The notes under the pieces: generated by a model | What the model was told of the DNA's origin: nothing | Databases searched by the model: none | The model's input: the letters and a program-made list of their open reading frames with translations, nothing else | Translations under genes and position numbers: made by a program | Part shown: positions 33,199-41,982 of the stretch, piece after piece | Layout of the letters: every line of letters begins with the position of its first letter | How positions within the stretch are numbered: the stretch's first letter is position 1 | NCBI GenBank assembly: GCA_937927445.1 | Contig: CALAOB010000143.1 | Span: 1 to 46,404 of the forward strand | Source: an uncultured Oribacterium sp. | GTDB taxonomy: Bacteria; Bacillota; Clostridia; Lachnospirales; Lachnospiraceae | Length of the DNA: 46,404 nucleotides | Reading direction: 5' to 3'

Positions 33199-34419
33199 TT
33201 AGCTGAAGATCTTCACGAAGTTCTTCTTACCACGCTGTACGACCACGCCGTCCTTGAAGTCCTCCGCCGTGAAGCTCTTCTTCACATCGGTGATCTTCTC
33301 ACCAGCGACCTGCACACCACCCTGCTGCACATTCTGACGCGCCTCGGATCTCGACTTTGACAGACCGGAAACGAAAAGTACACCGCAGATATCGATGCTG
33401 CCATCGCGGTAATCCTCTGCCTTCAGGGTGTACTTCGGCATATGCTCGCTGTCGCCACCGCCGACGAAGATCGCCTTCGCAGCTGCCTCTGCCTTCTCCG
33501 CCTCTTCCTTACCATGGACGAGATCGGTGAGGGAGTATGCGAGTCTCTCCTTCGCCTTATTGAGGTCTGCGCCCTCCCACTTTGCCATCTCCTCGATCTC
33601 CTCGATCGGGATGAAGGTAAGCAGCTTCAGGCACTTGATGACATCCGCGTCATCGACATTTCTCCAGTACTGGTAGAACTCGTACGGTGTGGTCTTATTT
33701 GCGTCGAGCCATACCGCACCGCCGGCGGTCTTGCCCATCTTCTTGCCTTCCTTGTTGGTCAGCAGGGTGATGGTCAGCGCGTAGGCATCCTTGCCCTCCT
33801 TCTTACGGATCAGCTCCGTACCGGCCAGCATGTTGGACCACTGGTCATCGCCACCGAACTCCATGTTGCAGCCATAATCCTTATACAGGCGGTAGAAATC
33901 ATAGCCCTGCATCAGCATGTAGGAAAACTCCAGGAAGGTCAGACCCTGCTCCATACGATTGGTATAGCAGCGTGCGCGCAGCATATCATTGACCGAAAAG
34001 CACGGTCCGATCTCACGCATGAAATCCAGGAAGTTCAGATGACGCAGCCAGTCGGCGTTGTTTACCATCTGGGCCTTGCCCGGTCCGAACTCGATGAAAC
34101 GGCTCATCTGCTTCTTGAAGCACTCACAGTTATGATCGATCTGCTCGATGGTCATCATCTTACGCATATCGGAACGACCGGACGGGTCACCGATCATACC
34201 GGTACCACCACCGACCAGGGCGATCGGCTTATTGCCGGCCTCCTGGAGACGCTTCATCAGGGTCAGTGCCATAAAGTGGCCTACATGCAGAGAATCTGCC
34301 GTCGGGTCAAAGCCGATATAGAAGGTCGCCTTCCCGTTATTGACCAGATCACGAATCTCCTTCTCATCGGTAACCTGTGCGATCAGTCCTCTGGCGACCA
34401 GCTCCTCATAAACACCCAT
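33199..34419 (-). CDS. tyrS: tyrosine--tRNA ligase
   Basis: Charges tRNA-Tyr. 406 residues, normal for bacterial TyrRS. The HIGH-type motif HVGH is at 45-48, GGGTGMIGDPSGR follows, the KMSKS-type motif appears as KMGKTAGG near 230, and the C-terminal S4 RNA-binding domain (GLSKSRSEARQNVQQGGVQVAG) is complete. AAGGAG precedes the ATG by 10 nt. Only 86 nt separate it from the DAHP synthase gene, with no T-box, so tyrS may share that transcript. The pairing links tyrosine use to tyrosine synthesis. Confidence 0.97.
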   Translation of the reverse strand: MGVYEELVARGLIAQVTDEKEIRDLVNNGKATFYIGFDPTADSLHVGHFMALTLMKRLQEAGNKPIALVGGGTGMIGDPSGRSDMRKMMTIEQIDHNCECFKKQMSRFIEFGPGKAQMVNNADWLRHLNFLDFMREIGPCFSVNDMLRARCYTNRMEQGLTFLEFSYMLMQGYDFYRLYKDYGCNMEFGGDDQWSNMLAGTELIRKKEGKDAYALTITLLTNKEGKKMGKTAGGAVWLDANKTTPYEFYQYWRNVDDADVIKCLKLLTFIPIEEIEEMAKWEGADLNKAKERLAYSLTDLVHGKEEAEKAEAAAKAIFVGGGDSEHMPKYTLKAEDYRDGSIDICGVLFVSGLSKSRSEARQNVQQGGVQVAGEKITDVKKSFTAEDFKDGVVVQRGKKNFVKIFS

Positions 34420-34505
34420 TTTACTTGCTCCTTATAACATTCACATCTTGATAAACTTCAGGCTCCATCCTCTACCGGATCCTGCCCTTCAGGGAACCCG
34501 TTCCC

Positions 34506-35555
34506 TTAATGATTAAAATCCGTTACGGATACATAATCATAGACCGTCGAGATCAGGCGCTTCGTATCGTCCCAGCCGATGCAGGCATCGGTGATGGACT
34601 TTCCGAAGATATGATCCTCCGGCTTGCAGTTCCCCTCTTCGATATAGGATTCTACCATAAGTCCCTTCACGAAACCAGCGAGCTCCGGAGAATACTTTCT
34701 GGAGTGCATGATTTCCTGGGAAATCCGCAGCTGCTCCTTATACTTCTTCGCCGAGTTGCAGTGGTTCGTATCCACCACGACCGCCGGATTCACGAGATCC
34801 TTCTTCATATAGAGATCATACAGCAGCTTCAGATCCTCATAGTGGTAGTTCGGCATGATCTGGCCATGCTTCGACTGAGAACCACGAAGGATTGCATGGG
34901 TATATGGATTTCCATCCGACTGCACCTCCCACTCGCGGAAGATGAAATCATGGGCATGCTGTCCCGCATAGATCGAGTTCAGCATGACGCCGAGGTCACC
35001 GGAGGTCGGATTTTTCATACCGGTCGGTACATCGATACCGGATGCCACCAGACGGTGCTGCTGGTTCTCCACGGAACGCGCGCCGACAGCCACATAGCTC
35101 ATGATATCGCTGAGGTAGCGCAGATTGTCCGGATACAGCATCTCATCCGCAGTACTGAAGCCGGTCTGACGAAGCACCTCCATGTGCAGACGGCGGATCG
35201 CACCGATTCCGGCGAGCACATCGGCCCCCTTCTCCGGGTCCGGCTGATGCAACATGCCCTTATAGCCATCTCCCGTCGTACGTGGCTTGTTTGTATAAAT
35301 ACGCGGCACGATCATGATCTTATCCTGCACCTCGTCTGCAATCTCCTTCAGGCGATTGCAGTACTCAAGTACAGGGTCCGGATGATCCGCAGAACATGGT
35401 CCGATGATTAAGAGGAACTTATGTGAGTCTCCTCTGAAAATTGCCTTGATTTCCTCATCACGCTCTGCCTTGATCTTCGCAAGGTTCTCCGGAAGCGGAA
35501 TCTGCTCACGGATTTCAGCGCTGGTCGGAAGCTTCGATCTAAATTCAAATCCCAT
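34506..35555 (-). CDS. aroF: 3-deoxy-7-phosphoheptulonate synthase (class I, AroFGH-type)
   Basis: First step of the shikimate pathway: phosphoenolpyruvate plus erythrose 4-phosphate gives DAHP. 349 residues. IGPCSADHPDPVLEYCNRL (metal cysteine), IVPRIYTNKPRTTGDGYKG, GARSVENQQHR and VVDTNHCNSAKKYKEQ are class I alpha motifs shared with the enterobacterial Phe-, Tyr- and Trp-sensitive enzymes; the inhibitor cannot be told. AAGGAG precedes ATG 35555. The frame stays open 57 codons further, but those lie upstream of or across the promoter and are rejected. Confidence 0.93.
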   Translation of the reverse strand: MGFEFRSKLPTSAEIREQIPLPENLAKIKAERDEEIKAIFRGDSHKFLLIIGPCSADHPDPVLEYCNRLKEIADEVQDKIMIVPRIYTNKPRTTGDGYKGMLHQPDPEKGADVLAGIGAIRRLHMEVLRQTGFSTADEMLYPDNLRYLSDIMSYVAVGARSVENQQHRLVASGIDVPTGMKNPTSGDLGVMLNSIYAGQHAHDFIFREWEVQSDGNPYTHAILRGSQSKHGQIMPNYHYEDLKLLYDLYMKKDLVNPAVVVDTNHCNSAKKYKEQLRISQEIMHSRKYSPELAGFVKGLMVESYIEEGNCKPEDHIFGKSITDACIGWDDTKRLISTVYDYVSVTDFNH

Positions 35556-35675
35556 ACTGGTCTCCTTCTTCTGAACGGGCCTTCGGGCGGCCCTTTCCGA
35601 GGACTGAGTCTGCCAATGTCTACATCCGGCACCTGCGCGTACAGTCACGAAGGTCCACTCAGCCGCATACCCGCA

Positions 35676-35704
35676 AGTATACGCGGAAAGGACGTTAAAA
35701 TCAA
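35676..35704 (-). promoter_or_regulatory. promoter of the DAHP synthase gene
   Basis: Minus-strand TTGATT (35699-35704), a 17-nt spacer and TATACT (35676-35681). The leader of about 115 nt contains a GGGCC/GGCCC hairpin near 35577-35605 but no aromatic leader peptide with its own start and stop. Confidence 0.72.
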
Positions 35705-35740
35705 GTGAACACGTGGCATGGCACATATTCCCTTCGCGCA

Positions 35741-35820
35741 GGCAGGGCCCCGGAGGATCGGCAACAGAAGCACAGTACTACGATCGTATGACTTCTTTTG
35801 CCGTTCTCCGAGGCCCTGCC
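35741..35820. repeat. nested-palindrome element, copy D (internal deletion)
   Basis: An 80-bp imperfect hairpin between phoR and the DAHP synthase gene: GGCAGGGCC.CGGAG pairs with CTCCGAGGCCCTGCC. It shares CAGAAGCACAGTACT with the left side of copy A and CGTATG.CTTCT with the right side, but lacks the middle arms and core. It begins 16 nt after the phoR stop and may help stop that transcript. Confidence 0.75.
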
Positions 35821-35835
35821 CGTACGCACTGGCTA

Positions 35836-37188
35836 TTATTTCGGAAAGGTGATGGTGATCTTCGTGCCGCGGTTCAGCTGCGAGCTGATGTCCACCTTTG
35901 CGTGGTGGAGCTCGGCGACGTGCTTCACGATCGAGAGGCCGAGACCGGTGCCGCCGATGGCACGGCTGTGCGACTTGTCGACACGGAAGAAGCGCTCCCA
36001 AACGCGATTCAGATCCTCCTCCGGGATGCCGATCCCGTCATCCTGTACCGTGATGGACCTGCCTTCACAGATGACGTAGACATGTCCGTTCGGATGGTTG
36101 TACTTGATCGAGTTATCGATGAGATTATAGATCATCTCCTCGATGTTCGTGCGGACACCGGTGATTTCGGCACTGCCGCCTGAGAGATCGATGGATACCT
36201 GATGCTTCATCGCCTTATCCCGGAGGCGATGGATGATCGTCTCGGACAGGAGATACAGGTTCACCGGCTCCTGCTCCATCTCGACGCCGGCTTCCAGTCG
36301 ACTGAGATGCATGATGTCATCGATCAGCGCCAGCAGACGCTGGGACTCATCATAGATGGTCGTCGAGAACTCCCGCACATGGGCCGCATCGGTCACCATG
36401 CCATCCTTCATCAGCTCGGCGAAGCCGGAAATGCTCGTGAGCGGTGTCTTCAGCTCGTGCGAGACATTGGCTGAAAATTCTTCTCTTACCTGCTGTGACT
36501 GTTTCACTGAATTCACAAATGGTCGTAGCTCCTCATATACATCATCGTCTGTCAAATCCACCGTCGGGGTATCCATCTTCTGAATCTTCTCTGCCATATG
36601 ATCGAGCGGTGCGACGATCTGATGCGTCAGCCGGTTCGCCATCTGCATCGCGAGCAGGAAAAGCAGCACCATGATGCAGAGGATCGCCGGCAGGATGCGG
36701 AGGAAGATCCCGACGATGTTCGAGGTTTCCAGGCCGAGACGGATTACATAACGACCGCCGGCGGTGAGCATCGCCGCATAGTGGGCATTTCGCCCGAGGG
36801 TCTTCGAAGTACGCACCGCCTGTCCGGAGCCCGTCGCCATGGCTTCCTCGATTTCCGTACGGTCGAGATGCGGGTCCATGGTCTCTGCATTGCCCTTCGA
36901 GTCATACAGCACCTTACCGTCATTTACGTCCACGAGGGTGATGCGCAGTTGCACATTCTTCGAGCGCTTGACATCCTGCAGGTAGTCATCCAGGAAATCC
37001 TTCACCTTATCGCTGCCCTCTTCTGCGATTTCGTTGATGCCGGCGCAGAGCGCATCCGTCTGCAGCATCAGGTTCGCATCGGTCCGCTTATCGTAAAACT
37101 GAAAATACAGCACCTGACTCGCAAGCGTACTGAGAATCAGTGCAAGCAGGGCCGTGATACATAGGCTTCTGTAAATACGCTGTTTCAA
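35836..37188 (-). CDS. phoR: phosphate-sensing histidine kinase
   Basis: Membrane sensor kinase of the PhoR family; phosphorylates PhoB when phosphate is short and is held back by PhoU and PstSCAB. 450 residues, TTG start with GAGG seven bases upstream. Membrane helices at about 8-30 and 158-182 flank an extracytoplasmic domain; a HAMP-like linker follows. H-box FSANVSHELKTPL (H244), N-box NLIDNSIKYN, G1 DDGIGIP and G2 GGTGLGLSIV are all intact. No PAS domain is apparent. Last gene of the phosphate operon. Confidence 0.92.
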   Translation of the reverse strand: MKQRIYRSLCITALLALILSTLASQVLYFQFYDKRTDANLMLQTDALCAGINEIAEEGSDKVKDFLDDYLQDVKRSKNVQLRITLVDVNDGKVLYDSKGNAETMDPHLDRTEIEEAMATGSGQAVRTSKTLGRNAHYAAMLTAGGRYVIRLGLETSNIVGIFLRILPAILCIMVLLFLLAMQMANRLTHQIVAPLDHMAEKIQKMDTPTVDLTDDDVYEELRPFVNSVKQSQQVREEFSANVSHELKTPLTSISGFAELMKDGMVTDAAHVREFSTTIYDESQRLLALIDDIMHLSRLEAGVEMEQEPVNLYLLSETIIHRLRDKAMKHQVSIDLSGGSAEITGVRTNIEEMIYNLIDNSIKYNHPNGHVYVICEGRSITVQDDGIGIPEEDLNRVWERFFRVDKSHSRAIGGTGLGLSIVKHVAELHHAKVDISSQLNRGTKITITFPK

Positions 37189-37253
37189 TGTATGTCCTCT
37201 TTATATTATGCGGTTCCAGTCACCGAAGGCATCGGAGACCTGAACGAATCAAA

Positions 37254-37274
37254 ACCACCAGCAATGCCGGTGGT
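37254..37274 (-). terminator. hairpin between phoB and phoR
   Basis: ACCACC/GGTGGT with a 9-nt loop and TTTTG following on the minus strand, within the 99-nt gap. A weak terminator that could make phoR less abundant than phoB. Confidence 0.45.
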
Positions 37275-37287
37275 CGTTCCGAAGTCA

Positions 37288-38001
37288 TCAGTCCGCGCTC
37301 AGACGGTAGCCCACGCCACGTACGGTTTTGATGTACTGGCCGGCATCGCCGAGCTTCTGACGAAGGGTCTTCACATGCATATCGATCGTCCGGCTCTCGC
37401 CCTCATAATCATAATTCCATACATGCCCCATGATCTGGTCACGGGTCAGTACGAGCTCCTGATTATGCATCATATAGTCGAGCAGTTCGAACTCCTTGAG
37501 TGTGAGTTCCGGATGGAGCTCCTCGCCGCCTTCCAGCACAGTCACACGGTGCTTCGCCTCGTCGAGGGTGATTTCATGGAAGCGGAGCGCCGGGCGTACG
37601 ACCTCCTCTGACTCCGCCTGTCCGCCACCCATTTTCGCACGGCGGAGCAGTGCCTTCACACGGCTCAGCATCTCCATGACGCCGAAGGGCTTCGTCATGT
37701 AATCATCGGCACCGAGGTCGAGGGTGGAGACCTTATCTGCCTCGGCCGACTTCGCGGTCAGCATCATCACCGGAATCTCCGCGAACTTCGCGCTTCTCCG
37801 GAGGCAGCGCAGAACCTGGATACCGTCGATGCCGGGCATCATGACATCCAGCAGTACCAGTGCCGGTTCAAACTTTTCGGCATCATCGAGGAAGGACTGT
37901 CCATCACTGAAGCCGCGCGCCTCGTAGCCATTGGCCGTCAGCGCATAGGTAATCAGCTTCTGAATACTCTCATCATCTTCTACAACTGCAATTCTCGTCA
38001 T
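37288..38001 (-). CDS. phoB: phosphate response regulator
   Basis: OmpR/PhoB-type transcription factor. 237 residues. Receiver domain with acidic pocket VVEDDES, phospho-acceptor D52 in LLDVMMPG and K104 in YMTKPFG. The C-terminal winged helix ends with SRTIDMHVKTLRQKLG...IKTVRGVGYRL, diagnostic of the family. AGGAGAGAAG precedes the ATG at 38001. An in-frame start 14 residues earlier lies in the leader and has no site. It should bind the TTTACA repeats upstream of pstS. Confidence 0.95.
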   Translation of the reverse strand: MTRIAVVEDDESIQKLITYALTANGYEARGFSDGQSFLDDAEKFEPALVLLDVMMPGIDGIQVLRCLRRSAKFAEIPVMMLTAKSAEADKVSTLDLGADDYMTKPFGVMEMLSRVKALLRRAKMGGGQAESEEVVRPALRFHEITLDEAKHRVTVLEGGEELHPELTLKEFELLDYMMHNQELVLTRDQIMGHVWNYDYEGESRTIDMHVKTLRQKLGDAGQYIKTVRGVGYRLSAD

Positions 38002-38094
38002 CTCTTCTCTCCTGTACTGTATGCATCCTGAACGCCACTGCATCCAGAACCGAACAGGGATGCCGGCGGAAGCCGATGCGTTTCGCTTTTCCCT

Positions 38095-38170
38095 ATTATA
38101 AAAAACTCTGGAATACCTGACTACGACAGAATGTGAATTTTCTGTTTAAATTCCCATCCATGTTACTGTT
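38095..38170 (-). promoter_or_regulatory. probable internal promoter of phoB-phoR, PhoB-responsive
   Basis: The 236-nt gap between phoU and phoB carries a minus-strand -10 TATAAT (38095-38100) with no good -35, and upstream a TTAAACAGAAAATTCACA stretch (about 38131-38150) that looks like two loose PHO half-sites about 11 nt apart. Consistent with autoregulation, but the boxes are imperfect. Confidence 0.45.
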
Positions 38171-38237
38171 CAGGCGCAATTCGATCCTGCCGCTGCACGA
38201 AGTCAGGTGTAAAACGTAACCCATCCATGACGTCGTT

Positions 38238-39002
38238 TTACTGAAAACGCTTGAAAACACGTTCATCGCGGGTCAGTTTCTTCTCTTCCATGGTCTTCTG
38301 GTCGAAGGTATACTTCGTCATCACCGGACGCTCACCGGTGATGGAAAACTCCACCCACTCCGCGACATTCGTCGCATGATCACCGATCCGCTCGAAATAC
38401 TTCGCGACCATCAGGAAGTCCAGCATCATCTCGCCACGATCCGGGTACTTCGCGATGAGTTCGACGATTTCCTTTTTGATTTCGTCAAACATGTTATCCA
38501 CAACATCATCCGATTCCTGCACACTCTTCGCAAGTGCTAGATCCTTCTGGATGAAGGACTCGACGGCCCTCGTCACCATGCGCATCGTCGCGCTGGCCAT
38601 GTCCTGGATTCGAATCGCCGACTCCATACCGTCCTGATCCTTGCCATAAAGATACTCTGCGATATCGGCGATATCCGAGCACTGATCACCGATCCGCTCG
38701 AGATCCGAAATCATCTTCAGTGCCGAGCTGATGTAGCGCAGATCCCTCGCCACCGGCTGCTGTTCCAGTAAAAGACGGAGACACTCCGACTCGATCAGTC
38801 GCTCGAGCTTGTCGATTTCCGCGTCCGACTCATAAATCTTATTGATCATCTGGCGGCTCTTCTCGCTGAGCTCCGGGTTCTCTGCAGCTGCGATATCCTG
38901 CAGGGTCAGGGCCACCTGTCCGATACAGTTTTCACAGCAGGAGCCCATCTCAATCAGGTTCTGCTTCATCTCATCCAGCTGTCGATCCAACCTGCTACGC
39001 AT
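38238..39002 (-). CDS. phoU: phosphate signalling protein PhoU
   Basis: Negative regulator linking the PstSCAB transporter to PhoR. 254 residues, a little longer than the usual 215-240. Two three-helix PhoU repeats with metal-binding E..xD motifs: YESDAEIDKLERLIESE, ALKMISDLERIGDQCSDIAD, VQESDDVVDNMFDE and AKYFERIGDHATNVAEW. The start overlaps nothing: the small ORF before it ends 11 nt upstream and its stop lies beside the GGAGG site. Confidence 0.95.
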   Translation of the reverse strand: MRSRLDRQLDEMKQNLIEMGSCCENCIGQVALTLQDIAAAENPELSEKSRQMINKIYESDAEIDKLERLIESECLRLLLEQQPVARDLRYISSALKMISDLERIGDQCSDIADIAEYLYGKDQDGMESAIRIQDMASATMRMVTRAVESFIQKDLALAKSVQESDDVVDNMFDEIKKEIVELIAKYPDRGEMMLDFLMVAKYFERIGDHATNVAEWVEFSITGERPVMTKYTFDQKTMEEKKLTRDERVFKRFQ

Positions 39003-39013
39003 CCTGTTCCTCC

Positions 39014-39220
39014 TTACATCTCACCATTCTGTACGATGTTCTGTGTGCGGCGTACATCGCGCATGCGGTACACCTCTGCCTTTTCCTTCTTTTTCTCCCG
39101 GAGACTGTGCTCCAGCACGAAGCCGGCCTCCTGCAGCTTTCCTGTCAGAAAGCGACGCGGCTTCGCCGTCCATGTAAACCATGCAGCGAAGAGATCAAAT
39201 AAATCATAGCTTTTCATCAT
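39014..39220 (-). CDS. 68-residue protein encoded between pstB and phoU
   Basis: MMKSYDLFDLFAAWFTW begins an aromatic, amphipathic helix of about 18 residues. A basic segment (KPRRFLTGKLQEAGF) and a charged helix (REKKKEKAEVYRMRD) follow. AGAGGA lies before the ATG. The gene starts 13 nt after pstB and ends 11 nt before phoU, fitting the spacing of the operon exactly, so I judge it real. I do not recognise the family. Position suggests a role between transporter and PhoU; membrane peripheral binding is plausible from the helix. Confidence 0.68.
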   Translation of the reverse strand: MMKSYDLFDLFAAWFTWTAKPRRFLTGKLQEAGFVLEHSLREKKKEKAEVYRMRDVRRTQNIVQNGEM

Positions 39221-39233
39221 CGTTTTCCTCTGA

Positions 39234-39986
39234 TTAACCGAAACGTCCCGTGATATAATCCTCTGTCCGCTTGTCCTTCGGCATCGAGAACAGCTTTTCC
39301 GTCTTGTCTGCCTCGACCAGCTCTCCGAGAAGGAAGAACGCGGTCTTGTCGGAGATACGGGTCGCCTGCTGCATGTTGTGGGTGACGATGACGATCGTGA
39401 AATCCTTCTTCAGCTGCAGAGTGAGGTCCTCGATCTTCGAGGTGGAAATCGGGTCCAGTGCGGAGGTCGGCTCATCCATGAGGAGAACATCCGGCTTGAC
39501 CGCGAGTGCACGGGCGATGCAGAGACGCTGCTGCTGTCCACCGGACAGGCCGAGTGCGGACTTTCCGAGACGATCCTTCAGCTCATCCCATATGGCCGTC
39601 TCACGAAGAGAGGTCTCGACGATCTCATCGAGCTCCTTCTTGTTGCGGATACCGTGTGTACGTGGACCGTAGGCAACATTGTCATAAATCGACATCGGGA
39701 ACGGATTCGGCTTCTGGAACACCATGCCGACGCGCTTACGAAGTGTATTGACATCGACATCCTTCTGATAGATGTCCTGACCATCGAGGAGAATCTGACC
39801 GTCGACACGGCAGCCCTCGACCAGATCGTTCATGCGGTTCAGTGACTTGAGCAGTGTGGACTTGCCACAGCCGGACGGTCCGATGAAGGCCGTGATCTCA
39901 TTCGGCGCGATGCTTAAGTTGATGTCATGAAGCGCATGAAATGCGCCATAGTGTAAATTCACATCTTTGATTTCAAACTTATCCAT
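39234..39986 (-). CDS. pstB: phosphate ABC transporter ATP-binding protein
   Basis: ATPase of the high-affinity phosphate importer. 250 residues. Walker A GPSGCGKST (about 36-44), Q-loop FQKPNPFPMSI with the PstB-specific PNPFPMSIYDNVAYGPR, signature LSGGQQQR, Walker B VLLMDEPTSALDP and the switch histidine in VTHNMQQA are intact. Lies after pstA with AAGGAAA about 14 nt upstream. Confidence 0.97.
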   Translation of the reverse strand: MDKFEIKDVNLHYGAFHALHDINLSIAPNEITAFIGPSGCGKSTLLKSLNRMNDLVEGCRVDGQILLDGQDIYQKDVDVNTLRKRVGMVFQKPNPFPMSIYDNVAYGPRTHGIRNKKELDEIVETSLRETAIWDELKDRLGKSALGLSGGQQQRLCIARALAVKPDVLLMDEPTSALDPISTSKIEDLTLQLKKDFTIVIVTHNMQQATRISDKTAFFLLGELVEADKTEKLFSMPKDKRTEDYITGRFG

Positions 39987-40007
39987 AATCTTTGTTTTTC
40001 CTTCTCC

Positions 40008-40832
40008 TTACGCCTTCGATGCCAGTTTCTTCGCCAGCATCGATGAGAGTGCATTGATCATCGTAACAACGAGAAGCAGTACCACGGCGGTTGCGTAGGA
40101 CTGGTTCGTATAGAGGCCTTCGTTCGTGAGAACATACATGTGGATCGCGAGGGTTCGTCCGGAGCCCATGATGGAGTTCGGAATGCCGGCGACCGTACCT
40201 GCGGTATAGATCAGCGCTGCCGTCTCACCGACGATACGTCCGATGGCGAGGATGATACCTGCGAGGATGCCCGGCACTGCAGACGGAAGCACGATGGAAA
40301 AGATCGTACGAAGCTTACCTGCACCGAGGCCCAGGGAGCCTTCTCTGAAAAGATCCGGCACTGCCTTCAGCGACTCCTCGGTCTGACGCATGATGAGCGG
40401 CAGGATCATGATGGAGATCGTGAGTGCACCACCAAGGATCGAGTACCCGAAGTGCAGCTGGATGACGAACAGAAGGTATCCGAAAAGTCCGTAAATGATG
40501 GACGGAATACCGGACAGAGTCTCGGTCGTGAGCCGAATCAGCTCGACGAACTTCGATCCGCGCTTCGCATACTCGACGAGGTAGATGGCCGAACCGACAC
40601 CCATCGGAATCGCGATCAGAAGCGACAGCACCGTCATCACGATGGTGTTGATCATCGCCGGCATCAGTGAAACATTTTCTGTATTGTATTCCCAGGCGAA
40701 GAGACTCGGCTTCAGATACGGGATGCCGCGGATCAGGATATAGATGATGAGGAACAGCAGGGTACCAACCGTCAGCGCAGCGGCCAGCAGGGTCAGTGCC
40801 CGTAATAAAATGCTTTCAGTTTTCTGGTTCAT
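40008..40832 (-). CDS. pstA: phosphate ABC transporter permease PstA
   Basis: Second permease of the phosphate importer. 274 residues, six predicted membrane helices. Family marks include GIPSIIYGLFGYLLFV, the EAA-like coupling loop ...RQTEESLKAVPDLFREGSLGLGAGKLRTIF, and IGRIVGETAALIYTAG. It begins 11 nt after pstC with GAGGGTAGG. Confidence 0.96.
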   Translation of the reverse strand: MNQKTESILLRALTLLAAALTVGTLLFLIIYILIRGIPYLKPSLFAWEYNTENVSLMPAMINTIVMTVLSLLIAIPMGVGSAIYLVEYAKRGSKFVELIRLTTETLSGIPSIIYGLFGYLLFVIQLHFGYSILGGALTISIMILPLIMRQTEESLKAVPDLFREGSLGLGAGKLRTIFSIVLPSAVPGILAGIILAIGRIVGETAALIYTAGTVAGIPNSIMGSGRTLAIHMYVLTNEGLYTNQSYATAVVLLLVVTMINALSSMLAKKLASKA

Positions 40833-40843
40833 ATCCTACCCTC

Positions 40844-41929
40844 TTAGTACTTGGATTCCGACTTGTGCTTGATGTAGCTGAAGATCAGGTTGATGCACAG
40901 CAGGAAGATAAACAGGACGACGCCCGTTGCGATCAGCGCTTCACGGTGAAGACCGACGGCATAGCCCATCTCGAGGACGATGTTCGCGGTCATGGTACGT
41001 GTGCCCTGGAAGATGCCCTTCGGCATACGCGGCTGGTTACCGGCGATCATGATGACGGCCATGGTCTCACCGATGGCACGACCGACACCGAGGACGATCC
41101 CGGCGAAGATACCGGAGCGGGCGGCCGGCACCATGACATGGAAGATCGAGCGCTCATGGGTCGCCCCCAGTGCGAGGCTGCCCTCATAGTAGCTCTCCGG
41201 CACCGCATCGATGGCGGCCTTCGCGCAGCTGATGATGGTCGGCAGGATCATGATACCGAGCAGGATGGAGGCCGTCAGAATCGACTTGCCCTTCCCGCCG
41301 AACGGCTGCGTCAGCGCGGCGATGACCGGAACGATCACGACGAGACCGAAGAAGCCATAGACGACGGATGGGATACCGGCGAGCAGCTCGACGGCCGGGT
41401 TGATGATCTTATAGATTCGCTTCGAGCAGAACTTCGAAAGGTAAACCGCGGTCAGAATACCGATCGGCACACCGACGAGGATGGATCCGATCGTAACATA
41501 AACCGAGCCCACGATCATCGGCAGGATTCCGAAGATTTCGTTCTTCGGCTTCCACGTGGTCCCGGTCAGGAACTGCTTCACGCCGATTTTCAGGATCGCC
41601 GGAATACCGTTTGAGAAGAGAAAATAACAGATCAGGATGACGAGAAAGATACTCATACTTGCGAGGAGCATGAACACATATTTTGCGATGCTCTCGCGAA
41701 CTGCTGCGGCACCGCTGCCGCGAAGCGGATTGTCACCGGTCACACGCGCACTCGTTTTTTCTGCCTGCTGCGCATCCGATCTTCCTGCAAGACCCTGCGA
41801 TACCGGCGTATTTCCCAGCACCTGATCGTTTGCGATGTTCATACACACAGAGGAGCCCGTTACCGGGCTCTCTGCAGCTGTTTCATGAACTTCGTGGACT
41901 ACATGATGTAATGTAAGTTCGTTTTCCAT
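40844..41929 (-). CDS. pstC: phosphate ABC transporter permease PstC
   Basis: First permease of the phosphate importer. 361 residues because of a hydrophilic N-terminal extension of about 75 residues (MENELTLHHVVHEVH... to RESIAKYV) before the first helix; typical PstC begins near that helix. The membrane part carries GIPSVVYGFFGLVVIVP, AAIDAVPESYYEGSLALGATHERSIF (coupling loop) and GRAIGETMAVIMIAGN. AAGGAAAT precedes the first ATG, so the extension is probably translated; an inner ATG at residue 30 has no site. Confidence 0.95.
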   Translation of the reverse strand: MENELTLHHVVHEVHETAAESPVTGSSVCMNIANDQVLGNTPVSQGLAGRSDAQQAEKTSARVTGDNPLRGSGAAAVRESIAKYVFMLLASMSIFLVILICYFLFSNGIPAILKIGVKQFLTGTTWKPKNEIFGILPMIVGSVYVTIGSILVGVPIGILTAVYLSKFCSKRIYKIINPAVELLAGIPSVVYGFFGLVVIVPVIAALTQPFGGKGKSILTASILLGIMILPTIISCAKAAIDAVPESYYEGSLALGATHERSIFHVMVPAARSGIFAGIVLGVGRAIGETMAVIMIAGNQPRMPKGIFQGTRTMTANIVLEMGYAVGLHREALIATGVVLFIFLLCINLIFSYIKHKSESKY

Positions 41930-41982
41930 ACGATTTCCTTATCTAAGTGAAGTCTCAACGTTCCATCTTTCACAGGATAGAA

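Noticed and set aside
34492..34505. Terminator after the DAHP synthase gene
   Set aside because: GGGAA/TTCCC is only 5 bp with no T-run, so transcription probably continues into tyrS.
35556..35726. N-terminal extension or aromatic leader peptide of the DAHP synthase
   Set aside because: The frame is open and contains Tyr, Phe and Trp codons, but it starts upstream of the promoter, has no ribosome-binding site and no stop before the true gene.
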